DNA of 26,822 nt from Limisphaerales bacterium (GTDB lineage Bacteria > Verrucomicrobiota > Verrucomicrobiia > Limisphaerales > UBA11358): positions 1-26,822 of the forward strand of contig DAIDJC010000014.1 in NCBI GenBank assembly GCA_027451565.1, written 5' to 3'. The number at the start of each line of letters is the position of its first letter. Within the stretch, counting starts at the first letter, position 1. A program made the translations under genes and the position numbers. Shown piece by piece: positions 15,842 through 24,486 of the stretch. The notes beneath the pieces are model-generated. The model was given only the letters and a program-made list of their open reading frames with translations. It had not been told where the DNA came from and searched no databases.

Positions 15842-16918
15842 ATGAAAACAAACTGTGGGTACCTAAAAAATACGGGGGCATTGGCGCTGCTGATCTTGCT
15901 TTTTTGCGCCAGGCCGGCGAGTGCACAACCGGCGGTCACCGTGGAAACCAACCAGATTTATGGGCAGGCCGTAAATTACACCGGGTCGAACGTGGATCTG
16001 GAATTGGATGCCTATTACGTGCCAGGCGGGCAGACAAACCGTCCGGTGATGATTCTGACCCATGGGGGCGGGTTTGGTGCCGGTGACAAGGGATATACCA
16101 CGGCACAGGGCAATTTTTATCCTGACATGGCCACAGCCTTTGCCACCAATGGTTATGCCGCTTTTTCCCTGAATTACCGCTTATGGCCCGGCTGCCCGGG
16201 GGGATGCACAGATGAAATTGCCATGGCGGAGGAAGACGTGATGACAGCGCTAAACTGGATTCAGACAAACAGCGTTCATTATGGAATTGACACCAATCGC
16301 ATTGTAATTGGCGGCGATTCAGCCGGTGGCGGGCTGGCGGTCAATGTGTCCTATCTGAATCTTCGTTCGTTTTTAGCCTGCATCTCATTGTGGGGGGGCG
16401 TGCCGCCCTATGGAACGGTTGTGCACCCGGTGAATTTGTCTGCCGTCACCCCTGAAACCCCGCCCACCTGCATCATCCATGGCACTGCCGACACTATTGT
16501 GCCCTACGACATCAGCGTGAATCTGTCCTCAAACCTGACGGCAGCGGGGGTTTATAATGAATTGCATCCCCTGCCGGGAGACAATCATTACCCCGTCATG
16601 GTCAACGGAATTTATCAGACAAACCTGGTGAGGTTGATCATCCAGACCATGGTGACATTTGCCGGCTTGGAGGTTGGCGGCAAGGCGACCACGGCGCCAG
16701 TTCATTTGGGTGGAAAATATCTGCATGCCGCCAACGGGCATTTTATTTTTGATTTGAACGGCCCCACAAATTTCACCGTGGCAGTGGAACAATCCAACGA
16801 CCACATGAATTCCTGGCAACCGGTTGAAACCGACCAACTCCTCAACGGCGCAGTACTGGTCACAAATAACGCCACAAACATCACCCAGGTTTTCCGCGCG
16901 CGTGTTATTTCACAATAA
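15842..16918 (+). CDS. Secreted alpha/beta-hydrolase (esterase/lipase-like)
   Basis: The ATG at 15842 starts a Sec signal peptide (MKTNCGYLKNTGALALLILL...ASA, cleaved before QP); an earlier in-frame ATG at 15782 would bury it. The 358-residue product has the HGGGFGAGDKG oxyanion motif, the nucleophile Ser160 in GGDSAGGG, Asp217 in HGTADTIVPYD and His249 in GDNHYP, which is a complete triad of the carboxylesterase/BD-FAE type. Such enzymes remove acetyl or feruloyl groups from plant polysaccharides or cut other esters; the substrate here is inferred only from the neighbouring glycosidases. The last 80 or so residues form the recurrent Verrucomicrobial module (NFTVAVEQSNDHMNSWQPVE...VFRARVISQ). 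It converges on the GH5 gene. Confidence 0.85.
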   Translation: MKTNCGYLKNTGALALLILLFCARPASAQPAVTVETNQIYGQAVNYTGSNVDLELDAYYVPGGQTNRPVMILTHGGGFGAGDKGYTTAQGNFYPDMATAFATNGYAAFSLNYRLWPGCPGGCTDEIAMAEEDVMTALNWIQTNSVHYGIDTNRIVIGGDSAGGGLAVNVSYLNLRSFLACISLWGGVPPYGTVVHPVNLSAVTPETPPTCIIHGTADTIVPYDISVNLSSNLTAAGVYNELHPLPGDNHYPVMVNGIYQTNLVRLIIQTMVTFAGLEVGGKATTAPVHLGGKYLHAANGHFIFDLNGPTNFTVAVEQSNDHMNSWQPVETDQLLNGAVLVTNNATNITQVFRARVISQ

Positions 16919-17070
16919 ACTTGGAATTTGGATTCAATTTTAAATTTCAGGACAAATCATCCGCCACATTTGGGCCTTGATCAGGATTCAGTTTGTGAGA
17001 TTTGGCAACTCGATTCAAAAATCGGTTTGCGCGAATAGCAAAGGCGCAACCATGCTGCCTCGACCGCTCC

Positions 17071-19065
17071 TTACAGTCCAACCGCTGGATTGAGTTGAAA
17101 TGAGTTGGAGGTTTTCCATTCCTGCCAGTCATTGGAAATGGTTTCAACAGAATCGGTTGAAACATTTGGAGTGGTCGGCCAAAAAGTTGGATCGTACCAC
17201 GCCCAGCCATTGGGATTCAAACCAGCGGCTGCCTTGTAAGCCCACATGGTCCACATAAATCCAGCTTTGTTGTAATCATTGATTGAATAATCGTAACAAC
17301 CAGCGCCATTCCCCATATCGTTCCACTCTCCAATATACCCTGGAATGTTCCACGAAAGATGATTGTCAAAATCAAGCACCTGGTTGTCAGAACCGGTTTC
17401 CACCTGATTAGTGGTGCCACCAAATTGGTATTCGTGCATGGAATAAACAATATTTGTCCAGCCATAAACTGAAGGCGATGGCAACATGTTCCAATTCCAA
17501 CTTCCGAAGGCCCCCTCCATGATCACAATGTGGTTGGTGTCCGCAGACCGCACCGTGTGGTAGAGGCTGTCATAGGAGGACCAAACAGCCTGTGTTCCAG
17601 GAGCATTATCCGGTTCATTGATTAAATCATAGGCGGCGACAACGGAGTTGGTTTGAAAGTGTGAGGCAATGGCTTGCCACATGAATTCGGTCTGGGCCTG
17701 CTCGACAGCATTGGTCCAATAAGAATTATCATTTTCCCTGCCGGTGTCATCAGAAACACTTTGCCCCCCCACCACGCCATGCATGTCTATGATTACATAG
17801 ATGCCTCTCTCGGCACAGTTTGCCATCAGCCAGTCCAATTCCGCAAAGGCATCCAAACGCCAACCGCTGCTGGCCGTGTTCGTGATCGAGTAGAAATTGC
17901 CCCACCACACCGGGACACGCACCAGGTTGAAACCGCCGTTGGTAATATTATCCAAGTCATTTGTGGTGATCCAACAAGTTTGATATTGCCGTATCAAGGC
18001 CTGTTCGGTTGGAACGCCAAAGCGACTGTCCAGCTTTCCGATTATGGAGTAGGTGTCCGGCAGACCTCCACTGTCGGCAGGACACATCCATGGTTCCATA
18101 ACCAGCCACCCCCCCAAATTCAAGCCGTGCAACTTCACTGGAACCCCCTCGGCAGACACAATATTTGTGCCGCTGGCGCGCAAAAATGGCAAAGCTGGAT
18201 GAACCTCAATCATCTGAATTTGATAAAAGCGACCATTTAGACTGATTGGATCAGTTACGACCAGCGTTGAATTGTTTCCCGGAAGGGGTTTCCCCAATGG
18301 AACCCAGGCTGTGTCGGTCAAATTGCTTTTGAACTTAACCTGATAGGAGTATCCGGCAAAACCGGCAAAGGAGATGACGACATTTGTGCCGGAACAAATC
18401 ACGGTCGTCTGAAGGGATGAGGGTTGAATCTGAAAACCATTAATGTCGCCTTCTTCGGTCCCATTTCCGGTGTACGAGATGGCAAGATGCCCGGAGCCAT
18501 CAGAAAAAACTGCTGGAAATTCTGAATAATCCACCCCGGATTCCAAAACGCTGTTTGTGCCATTCCAAGTGCTTCCATGGGTGATACTGTTGACGGAAAA
18601 ATAGGTGGTACGACTCGTGGCGCTTGAATTGGCCGCATTATAGACCGCCAAATGGTAAAGTGAGTTTGGTTTTAAGCCATAAAGATTGAGCGATTGCGGA
18701 ACGCCATTGTTATAGAGATAAGTTTGCATGAGCGCGTTCCACGGTGTTGCAGCAAAAGGAGTGGTGCCGCCAAAATTGTACACATTATACCCCCCGCCAG
18801 AAGTGAAACCTAGGGTGACTGGCGACATTGCACCATTGGCAAAGGCAAGAGGGATGCCGCTTCCTGTGCTTCCACTGATGCCATTCCAAACGTCCCGCGA
18901 GCCTCCCAACACTGCAGACCCTGACATTGTTGGGCCCGGACTGGGTCCGCCCTGGCCCGCATCACTGTTTTGAGTAAAATTAACATTGATAAGCTGTGCC
19001 TGGATGAAATTCAGGTTTAAAAACAAACCCAAGCCCACCAGCCCAAAAAGGGTCCGAAAAAGCAT
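17071..19065 (-). CDS. Secreted modular glycoside hydrolase family 5 enzyme
   Basis: The ATG at 19065 starts a signal peptide (MLFRTLFGLVGLGLFLNLNF...A, cleaved near AQLINVNF). A start at 19200 adds 45 residues that do not resemble protein. Numbered from 19065 the product has 664 residues: an N-terminal beta-sandwich-like domain (about 25-215), the YQVKFKSNLTDTAWVPLG...FYQIQ module in an unusual internal position (about 220-290), then a GH5 catalytic domain. There, HGLNLGGWLVMEPWM, IIDMHGVVGGQ, the acid/base Glu484 in DLINEPD and the nucleophile Glu580 in YIGEWND are visible. It is probably an endo- or exo-beta-glucanase, but the specificity is unknown. It is the last gene of the minus-strand cluster, about 170 bases after the other GH5 gene. 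Confidence 0.85.
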   Translation of the reverse strand: MLFRTLFGLVGLGLFLNLNFIQAQLINVNFTQNSDAGQGGPSPGPTMSGSAVLGGSRDVWNGISGSTGSGIPLAFANGAMSPVTLGFTSGGGYNVYNFGGTTPFAATPWNALMQTYLYNNGVPQSLNLYGLKPNSLYHLAVYNAANSSATSRTTYFSVNSITHGSTWNGTNSVLESGVDYSEFPAVFSDGSGHLAISYTGNGTEEGDINGFQIQPSSLQTTVICSGTNVVISFAGFAGYSYQVKFKSNLTDTAWVPLGKPLPGNNSTLVVTDPISLNGRFYQIQMIEVHPALPFLRASGTNIVSAEGVPVKLHGLNLGGWLVMEPWMCPADSGGLPDTYSIIGKLDSRFGVPTEQALIRQYQTCWITTNDLDNITNGGFNLVRVPVWWGNFYSITNTASSGWRLDAFAELDWLMANCAERGIYVIIDMHGVVGGQSVSDDTGRENDNSYWTNAVEQAQTEFMWQAIASHFQTNSVVAAYDLINEPDNAPGTQAVWSSYDSLYHTVRSADTNHIVIMEGAFGSWNWNMLPSPSVYGWTNIVYSMHEYQFGGTTNQVETGSDNQVLDFDNHLSWNIPGYIGEWNDMGNGAGCYDYSINDYNKAGFMWTMWAYKAAAGLNPNGWAWYDPTFWPTTPNVSTDSVETISNDWQEWKTSNSFQLNPAVGL

Positions 19066-19233
19066 CCATCCAGGTCCGCATATCAACCGCGCTTGAAGGA
19101 AGGGATTTCCACGGGTGCCAGTCTGGTCCTCATTGGCTGCGGAGGAGGAAAAAATGTGAAAAAGTGGAACCCCAACGGGACATTTTTGCGACAGTTTCAT
19201 GATTGATTGCAGGGCGGGAGGCTGAAGAAAAGG

Positions 19234-20388
19234 CTAAGCTGGGAACTGCTCTGGAAGCCAACCCCTCTGCACACAATGCCGGAAATTCCACTCCGAATCG
19301 GACTCCGTTTTGTAGCTCCAAAAAAACCAGCCCCTTGAATTTTCAAAACTGAGCAACTGGGCGTCCGCAAAAGCGCCATGCAAAAGGTCGCCTTGAAACA
19401 AGGAAAGATTTTTAGCCGAACTTTCAGGCAGTCCCAGCGACCATTCACCAACGAGGGTCGGCAATTCCTCCGCTTGCATTTCTTCAAGCGTGAATTTTCT
19501 ATTCAAGGCGAAAGCAATTTGCTCCTGGGCGGTTCGCCTGGCATCATCCTTGGTGAATAGCTGATACAAGTGCGTGTCCATGATGACGTTTGAAAAGTCG
19601 GGGGCCTTCATGAAATTTTTCCAATTCATGGCGCGAAATGAATCATGAAACACCACGGCGACCTGTTCTCCGGCATGCTTTCGGATTTGGGAATAAGCCT
19701 CAATGTAAAATTCCTTGAGGGTTTGTATGGGAATCTGGGTGCTGGGTTCATTGAGCAACTCAATCCCAAACAAGGCTGGATGACTTCCGAATTTCTGCGC
19801 GAAGCCCGCCAGAACACGGACTGTTTCCCGAATGTTATCAGGGTTTTTATCCCAGCCGATCCCTCCGCTTCGCCCGCTATGGTCCCATCCGTTCTGGCTT
19901 CCCGGGGCCCCATGTAAATCAAGAAGGACCTTCAGGCCATTCTGGCTGGCCTGTTCGAAGGCAAAATCCAAAAAGTCCTCCGCTGTCACATACGGTTTTG
20001 GCCCTTCAAGAGTCCAATATCCCACGGGCAGGCGAATGGCATTTAACCCGCAGTTTTTGATCCATTTAAAATCCTCGGCAGTGATAAATTTTTCCCTATG
20101 TTGATTGAGTCGGGATTCCGCCTTGGAACCCAATGCCAAGGACAGGCCGTATTCATCAGACGCATCACAACCCCGGTAAACGCTTGGAACCATCCACTTC
20201 TCGAGCACGAGCCAGCCGCCAAAGTTTACCCCGCGCAGTATAAACGGCTTGGCTTGCGGCACCCCGTCCGGAGTTGCGGAATATCTGTTGGCGCGGCTTT
20301 CGTTGCCAAATGCCTTGCCGTTTTTATTCAATGCGGCCAAGGCCAGCGCCCCCACCACGGATTGCTTGATAAAATCCCTGCGTTTCAT
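19234..20388 (-). CDS. GH5 glucanase, similar to GH5_9 exo-beta-1,3-glucanases, with Tat-like signal
   Basis: The ATG at 20388 gives 384 residues; a GTG two codons earlier (20394) is possible. The N-terminus MKRRDFIKQSVVGALALAAL has the twin-arginine RRDFIK pattern, pointing to folded export by Tat, unlike the Sec signal of its partner GH5. Numbered from the GTG: RGVNFGGWLVLEKW at 54-67, LLDLHGAPGSQNGWDHSG at about 157-174 (very close to the fungal exo-1,3-glucanase signature), the acid/base Glu216 in ELLNEPS, His275 in MDTHLYQ and the nucleophile Glu317 in VGEWSLG. All GH5 catalytic residues are present and there are no accessory modules. It lies 25 bases or so after the pseudopilin-like gene, so the two are likely cotranscribed. 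Confidence 0.88.
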   Translation of the reverse strand: MKRRDFIKQSVVGALALAALNKNGKAFGNESRANRYSATPDGVPQAKPFILRGVNFGGWLVLEKWMVPSVYRGCDASDEYGLSLALGSKAESRLNQHREKFITAEDFKWIKNCGLNAIRLPVGYWTLEGPKPYVTAEDFLDFAFEQASQNGLKVLLDLHGAPGSQNGWDHSGRSGGIGWDKNPDNIRETVRVLAGFAQKFGSHPALFGIELLNEPSTQIPIQTLKEFYIEAYSQIRKHAGEQVAVVFHDSFRAMNWKNFMKAPDFSNVIMDTHLYQLFTKDDARRTAQEQIAFALNRKFTLEEMQAEELPTLVGEWSLGLPESSAKNLSLFQGDLLHGAFADAQLLSFENSRGWFFWSYKTESDSEWNFRHCVQRGWLPEQFPA

Positions 20389-20419
20389 ATTCACAATCCA
20401 GCCTTATAAATCCACATTG

Positions 20420-21385
20420 TCAGTTTGTAGGAGCGGTTGTCACCGAGTTCAGCCAGCCCAGATCGGACGAATTGGGGCTCGCAGGCCAATTGTCCGTATT
20501 TCCTCCGGAAGACGAAGGCGCCTCCCCGATCATGGATCCGTCAGTCCATTGCTTTGCCTCCGAATGGCCATCGGCATAGGACATTTCGCTGGAATGTCCG
20601 TGCAGCACCGCGGGGCTGTTGACCCATTTGCTGGTTTCGGAGGGGTTCACCGCAAAGAATCCGTCATCTATACTGTACGGACTTTCCTCAATAAATACAA
20701 AAATCTGGCTCGGGCCGGGGTTGGCCATGTTGGGGAGTTTTGTGTAAATGTAATAACCACTGGTAGGTCCGCCATTCCACGGGACAGACGCATAACCGGG
20801 TTTGTCCATTGGCTGCACAAAGTCATTCATGGAATAGGTTCTCAACGCCTGGGCCGTGAATACTCCGCCCCCCCTGGGAACAACACTGCGGTCCGCTGGA
20901 CAACGGTAAACGTTGATATTATTCACATAGGGGTATAAAAGGCCAGCCTGAATCCATAAACTATAAATGCTGCCACCCGGATAGTTTCCCGGAGTGACAT
21001 CCTGGGCGGACTGAATGTTTCCAGGGCACCAATCGGCATTTGCTCCGCCAGGTTGAAGCTGGGGCTGGAGCAAGGGGTTTCCATTATAGTTAACCCCGGA
21101 GGAACCGTTCACTCCGCGATTCGGCACAAGATTGTCGTTGTTATCATTGGCGTAAATGACCCATGACAGGCTTAATTGACGCTGATTGGACAAGCATTGG
21201 GTTGCCTGGGCCTTCTGTTTGGCCTTTGCCAGGGCCGGAAGCAACATTGCTGCCAGGATGGCAATAATGGCAATCACAACCAACAGTTCGATCAAGGTGA
21301 AACCTTGCACCCTTGAATCATTCGGAAAATATTGGCCGGGGATTCGGGAGGCAGTGCGACGCATAATTAATCCGGGGGTCTTCAT
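20420..21385 (-). CDS. Prepilin-type (pseudopilin-like) protein with H-x9-DG motif, in the glucanase cluster
   Basis: The ATG at 21385 is chosen, giving 321 residues; an ATG at 21457 overlaps the previous stop, but its first 24 codons run through a near-perfect hairpin, so it is disfavoured. The class III leader ends in QG, followed by FTLIELLVVIAIIAILAAML, the canonical pseudopilin segment with Gly at -1 and Glu at +5. A globular part with QCLSNQRQLSLSWVIYANDN follows, and the C-terminal LHGHSSEMSYADGHSEAKQW contains the H-x9-DG motif. Paralogue of the gene at 8195 but with a canonical cleavage site. It sits between the carbohydrate-binding-type gene and the GH5_9-like gene on the same strand, which suggests a function tied to polysaccharide handling at the envelope. 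Its exact role is unknown. Confidence 0.88.
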   Translation of the reverse strand: MKTPGLIMRRTASRIPGQYFPNDSRVQGFTLIELLVVIAIIAILAAMLLPALAKAKQKAQATQCLSNQRQLSLSWVIYANDNNDNLVPNRGVNGSSGVNYNGNPLLQPQLQPGGANADWCPGNIQSAQDVTPGNYPGGSIYSLWIQAGLLYPYVNNINVYRCPADRSVVPRGGGVFTAQALRTYSMNDFVQPMDKPGYASVPWNGGPTSGYYIYTKLPNMANPGPSQIFVFIEESPYSIDDGFFAVNPSETSKWVNSPAVLHGHSSEMSYADGHSEAKQWTDGSMIGEAPSSSGGNTDNWPASPNSSDLGWLNSVTTAPTN

Positions 21386-21409
21386 TGGCAGAGATTCGGC
21401 CTTTGCGGT

Positions 21410-21443
21410 CCCCACGGCCCGGCTTTGAAGCCGGGCTGTGGGG
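21410..21443. terminator. Near-perfect 34-base palindrome, possible terminator between cluster genes
   Basis: CCCCACGGCCCGGCTT (21410-21425) and AAGCCGGGCTGTGGGG (21428-21443) form a 16-pair stem (one G-U) with almost no loop. It lies 10 bases after the stop of the carbohydrate-binding-type gene. No U-tract follows, so it may attenuate, stabilise the upstream mRNA 3' end or act as a processing site. Confidence 0.55.
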
Positions 21444-21453
21444 AGCCGGTCTA

Positions 21454-24309
21454 TCATCTTGCTTGCACCCGGTAAAAGCGGGCCGTTGCCGTTGCCGGAC
21501 TATCGCTTACAGATTTGGTTGTGCCATCCCCTGAAATCCCGCCACCCAGGTTTTGCCAGCTTGGAGGATTCAGGCCGTCGGTGTACTGAACCGTATAAGT
21601 GAGTCCTGTTTGGGTGGGGAATTTAACCGTCACGAAACCCGCGCTGTAAGCGGCGCCAATTGAGAATGTAGGGGCTGTCTGAACGGGTACAAACATGAAG
21701 AAATGCGCATTGAAGCTCCCAAAAGGAGAACCGGAAGGGGCAGTCACCTTCAAGGTTTCCTGGCCTCCCAGGGTAACCACCGCCGGTTGACCACCGCCAC
21801 CTGTCAAAGGCACCCAATGCCAGGACTGAAAACCATTTGCCGCAGGGTCTGAAAAAGACCCGAGCAATTGGGCGGTTTGGTTTGCGGTTCCCTGCCCTGA
21901 TGTCACAAGACTCATGACCCCGTTGGTATAGGCAGCGCCGCTGGCAAGGCGCGCATACACGAGATAGGAGTTGGTTGGAAAAGTGCGGGTGTAATTGAGC
22001 CATGTCGCGGGAGGCCACCATGCCACATCAAAATCCGTATTGGTCGTCTGTAATGGCTCGTTGGGCACATATTCAAACGGAGGCAGGGTCCCCGGCCCTA
22101 AATTTATAAACTTATCCCGAAGGAAGTCCGAAGTCACTTCCGAACCGACTGCGGTCTGGACTACGGAAACAGTCCCTGGCGTATTTCCATCCAGCCGATA
22201 GATATAGGTCTCGGTGGTGGTCACATTGGTGATGGTATAATCCACGCCATACATGGCTGAGTTGGCCGGATTACCCCCGGGATAGTAATAATAGCTGTTT
22301 GTAGCCACGTAGTTGGTGGCCGTTGACAAGGGGGAATCAATCCATTGCCCGCCGTTAAAATCAAAGTCACCAGCCTCCACCATGAGGTTGTTTTGACTGA
22401 AGGTATCGAAAGTTTCCGCGTAGGAATTGGTGTGCCCGGCCGCATCAGCGGCGGTGATGGCGATTTTATAAAGTCCCTGTTGCGGCAAAGGAATGCTCAC
22501 CAACCAGTTTGTGGATGAGCCTGCAAAAGCGAGCTGGGATGATACATTGATTCCGTTGAGGAGCACCTGAATGGCATTTTGGCTGATAGTGCTTGTGGAG
22601 GATGTCACCGTAAATGAAACAGAATTGGTGGCCTCGAAGGGATGCAAGCCATCTGGATAGATATTGGCTATGGCAGGAGGCGTGTTGCTTCCGGGTGCCA
22701 GCATAAAAAAGTTCATGTTAACGCCTCCCCCCAATGGACCGGAAGTGATCCGAAAGGTGGTCTGCCCGTTTAAACGAACAGCCACCTTGTTTCCCCAAGC
22801 ATCGGTCAAGGGTACAAAATTAAACGTGTTCCAGCCTTGGGCGGAAAACTGAAAGATGCCCAGTTGCTGAAGGTTCTGGCTGGTGGTGCCCTGCCCGGAA
22901 ACAACCTGGGCCAACCCGCAGTTGGCCAACCCTCCGTTGCCATTGGCGAGGCGGGCATAAATATTGTAAAGCCCAGGCGGATAGGTCCTGGTATAGTTCA
23001 CCCAGTTGCCAGGGTTAAAATACCCCACCATGTAGTCGGGAACGCCCGCAGTCGCAAACTGCGGACGTTCCGTATCCCCAGCCAAAGATGTGGATACTTC
23101 GTCCAGACTCCTCCAAAGATGAGGCTGTGAGGCGCTGTAGTTGGGCGAGTATTCGTCAATGTTGGATGTTCCCACCGTATTGAAGTAACTGGAGGGGCTG
23201 TTGCTCGATATTATGGGGTTATCAATGAATTGTCCTCCTCCAAAATCAAAATCCTCAGCTTCCCACGTAAAATAATTGGGGTCAAAGGTGTCAAATTGCA
23301 CCGGCGCGGTCACTCCAATGCCCTGCTGGTTTGTCACGGTGATCAGGCCGGAATAAATTTGGTCAGGCAACAGGTTTGTGTAGGTCACGCCTACGCTACT
23401 TGTGCCGATCCCGGCAAGCTGCAAATTGGCCGAAATATTTGTTCCATTCAATATCACTTGGATGCCGGCGGCATCCACTGGCGATGCCGGCGAATTAATG
23501 CTGAAAGTCAGGGTGTTGGTTGTGTTAAAAAGCTTCGTGTTGTCATTGGGGCTGATGTTATTAATCGCCAATTCAGGGATCACAGTCAGGTGGTTGAATC
23601 CCACGTCACTTGCGTTGCCTCCCGCATGATTGAAAACATCTATTCCTGTCAGGGGCCCCTTAAAAGTCCCATTCCAAGTGTCCGATCCCGCTGTGGCTGT
23701 GTAGGTGTTTGGACCCGTGATGGTGAAAGCCACGTGGAATGCGCTCTGGTATTGGTAACCCATGGGCCCGGCATCTCCGCTTGTGGTGGCTGCATCGTTG
23801 TACAAATAGTAACCAGGTCCACCACCGTAAATGAAAAATGTCACGGCGGCGTTCGTGCCATTTAAAAGGCTTATGCCCACGGTCCCCGGCTGGCGCCCTC
23901 CCGAAGCGGGGTCCGTGGCCCGCATCACGAAATCCAATGCCACCGTTTGTGCCGTGGTCAAAGGACCCCCGGCAAACACATTGACCGCATCCACACTGCC
24001 ACCTAAACCAACTCCATCATTCTGGTAGCTGTACTCCTGCCATGAACCCACTGCCCCGCCGTCAATCCCTCCGCCTCCATCAGGATTCCCAAAATAGACC
24101 CCTGAACCATCCGCACCATTGTCACCCAATCCATTGGTTCCACCGGGAATGGCTGTCACGGTCCAAACATTCACCAGATTGCCGCTTTGGTCCACGCCAT
24201 CCGGCGCGCTTCCGGGGGAGTTTGTTGCGGCATAAGAAAAAATTCCTGCGCCGTTAGCCCCGCGGGAGACGCTGATCATCCACAGTAGAATTAATGCTAT
24301 TCGTTTCAT
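21454..24309 (-). CDS. Large secreted protein with two copies of a CBM6-like module
   Basis: The ATG at 24309 starts a signal peptide (MKRIALILLWMISVSRGANG); an in-frame start 52 codons upstream is disfavoured since it precedes the signal. The 951-residue product has an N-terminal domain (about 23-270) of LamG/beta-sandwich appearance, an Ig-like linker, then two copies of a module of about 230 residues. Copy one begins FTWEAEDFDFGGGQFIDNP (about 346) and copy two LMVEAGDFDFNGGQWIDSP (about 641); each later has NWVNYTRTYPPGLYNIYARL or TWLNYTRTFPTNSYLVYARL and a VTSGQGT...QLG segment. This pattern recalls CBM6-type carbohydrate-binding modules. The C-terminus (about 878-951) is the YTVQYTDGLNPPSWQNLG...RFYRVQAR module. 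No catalytic residues were recognised; glycan binding is inferred. First gene of the minus-strand cluster. Confidence 0.85.
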   Translation of the reverse strand: MKRIALILLWMISVSRGANGAGIFSYAATNSPGSAPDGVDQSGNLVNVWTVTAIPGGTNGLGDNGADGSGVYFGNPDGGGGIDGGAVGSWQEYSYQNDGVGLGGSVDAVNVFAGGPLTTAQTVALDFVMRATDPASGGRQPGTVGISLLNGTNAAVTFFIYGGGPGYYLYNDAATTSGDAGPMGYQYQSAFHVAFTITGPNTYTATAGSDTWNGTFKGPLTGIDVFNHAGGNASDVGFNHLTVIPELAINNISPNDNTKLFNTTNTLTFSINSPASPVDAAGIQVILNGTNISANLQLAGIGTSSVGVTYTNLLPDQIYSGLITVTNQQGIGVTAPVQFDTFDPNYFTWEAEDFDFGGGQFIDNPIISSNSPSSYFNTVGTSNIDEYSPNYSASQPHLWRSLDEVSTSLAGDTERPQFATAGVPDYMVGYFNPGNWVNYTRTYPPGLYNIYARLANGNGGLANCGLAQVVSGQGTTSQNLQQLGIFQFSAQGWNTFNFVPLTDAWGNKVAVRLNGQTTFRITSGPLGGGVNMNFFMLAPGSNTPPAIANIYPDGLHPFEATNSVSFTVTSSTSTISQNAIQVLLNGINVSSQLAFAGSSTNWLVSIPLPQQGLYKIAITAADAAGHTNSYAETFDTFSQNNLMVEAGDFDFNGGQWIDSPLSTATNYVATNSYYYYPGGNPANSAMYGVDYTITNVTTTETYIYRLDGNTPGTVSVVQTAVGSEVTSDFLRDKFINLGPGTLPPFEYVPNEPLQTTNTDFDVAWWPPATWLNYTRTFPTNSYLVYARLASGAAYTNGVMSLVTSGQGTANQTAQLLGSFSDPAANGFQSWHWVPLTGGGGQPAVVTLGGQETLKVTAPSGSPFGSFNAHFFMFVPVQTAPTFSIGAAYSAGFVTVKFPTQTGLTYTVQYTDGLNPPSWQNLGGGISGDGTTKSVSDSPATATARFYRVQAR

Positions 24310-24342
24310 AAGGTTTTGGTCTGTTGGTTGAATGGACACATT

Positions 24343-24356
24343 GCCCCTCATGGGGC
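24343..24356. promoter_or_regulatory. Short palindrome in the divergent regulator/cluster region
   Basis: GCCCC-TCAT-GGGGC, flanked by CACAT (24337-24341) and ATGTG (24361-24365). It lies between the divergent starts of the secreted-protein cluster (24309) and the sensor kinase. It is placed like an operator for a locally encoded regulator, but the assignment is speculative. Confidence 0.25.
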
Positions 24357-24486
24357 CGTTATGTGCTTGATGGAATCCTCTCATATTCGATGCCTCCCAC
24401 ACACCCCTCTTTAGGGTGGGTTTGTGCTCATCAGGCTTTTCTTTCTTGAATTCAGCCCCATTCATGCCAAGGTTTTTCCGCCACCC

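Noticed and set aside
16947..17210. 87-codon minus-strand frame overlapping the GH5 3' end
   Set aside because: Partly a shadow of the GH5 gene; the distal part (ending NPDQGPNVADDLS) looks mildly protein-like but has no own start or homologue I can name.
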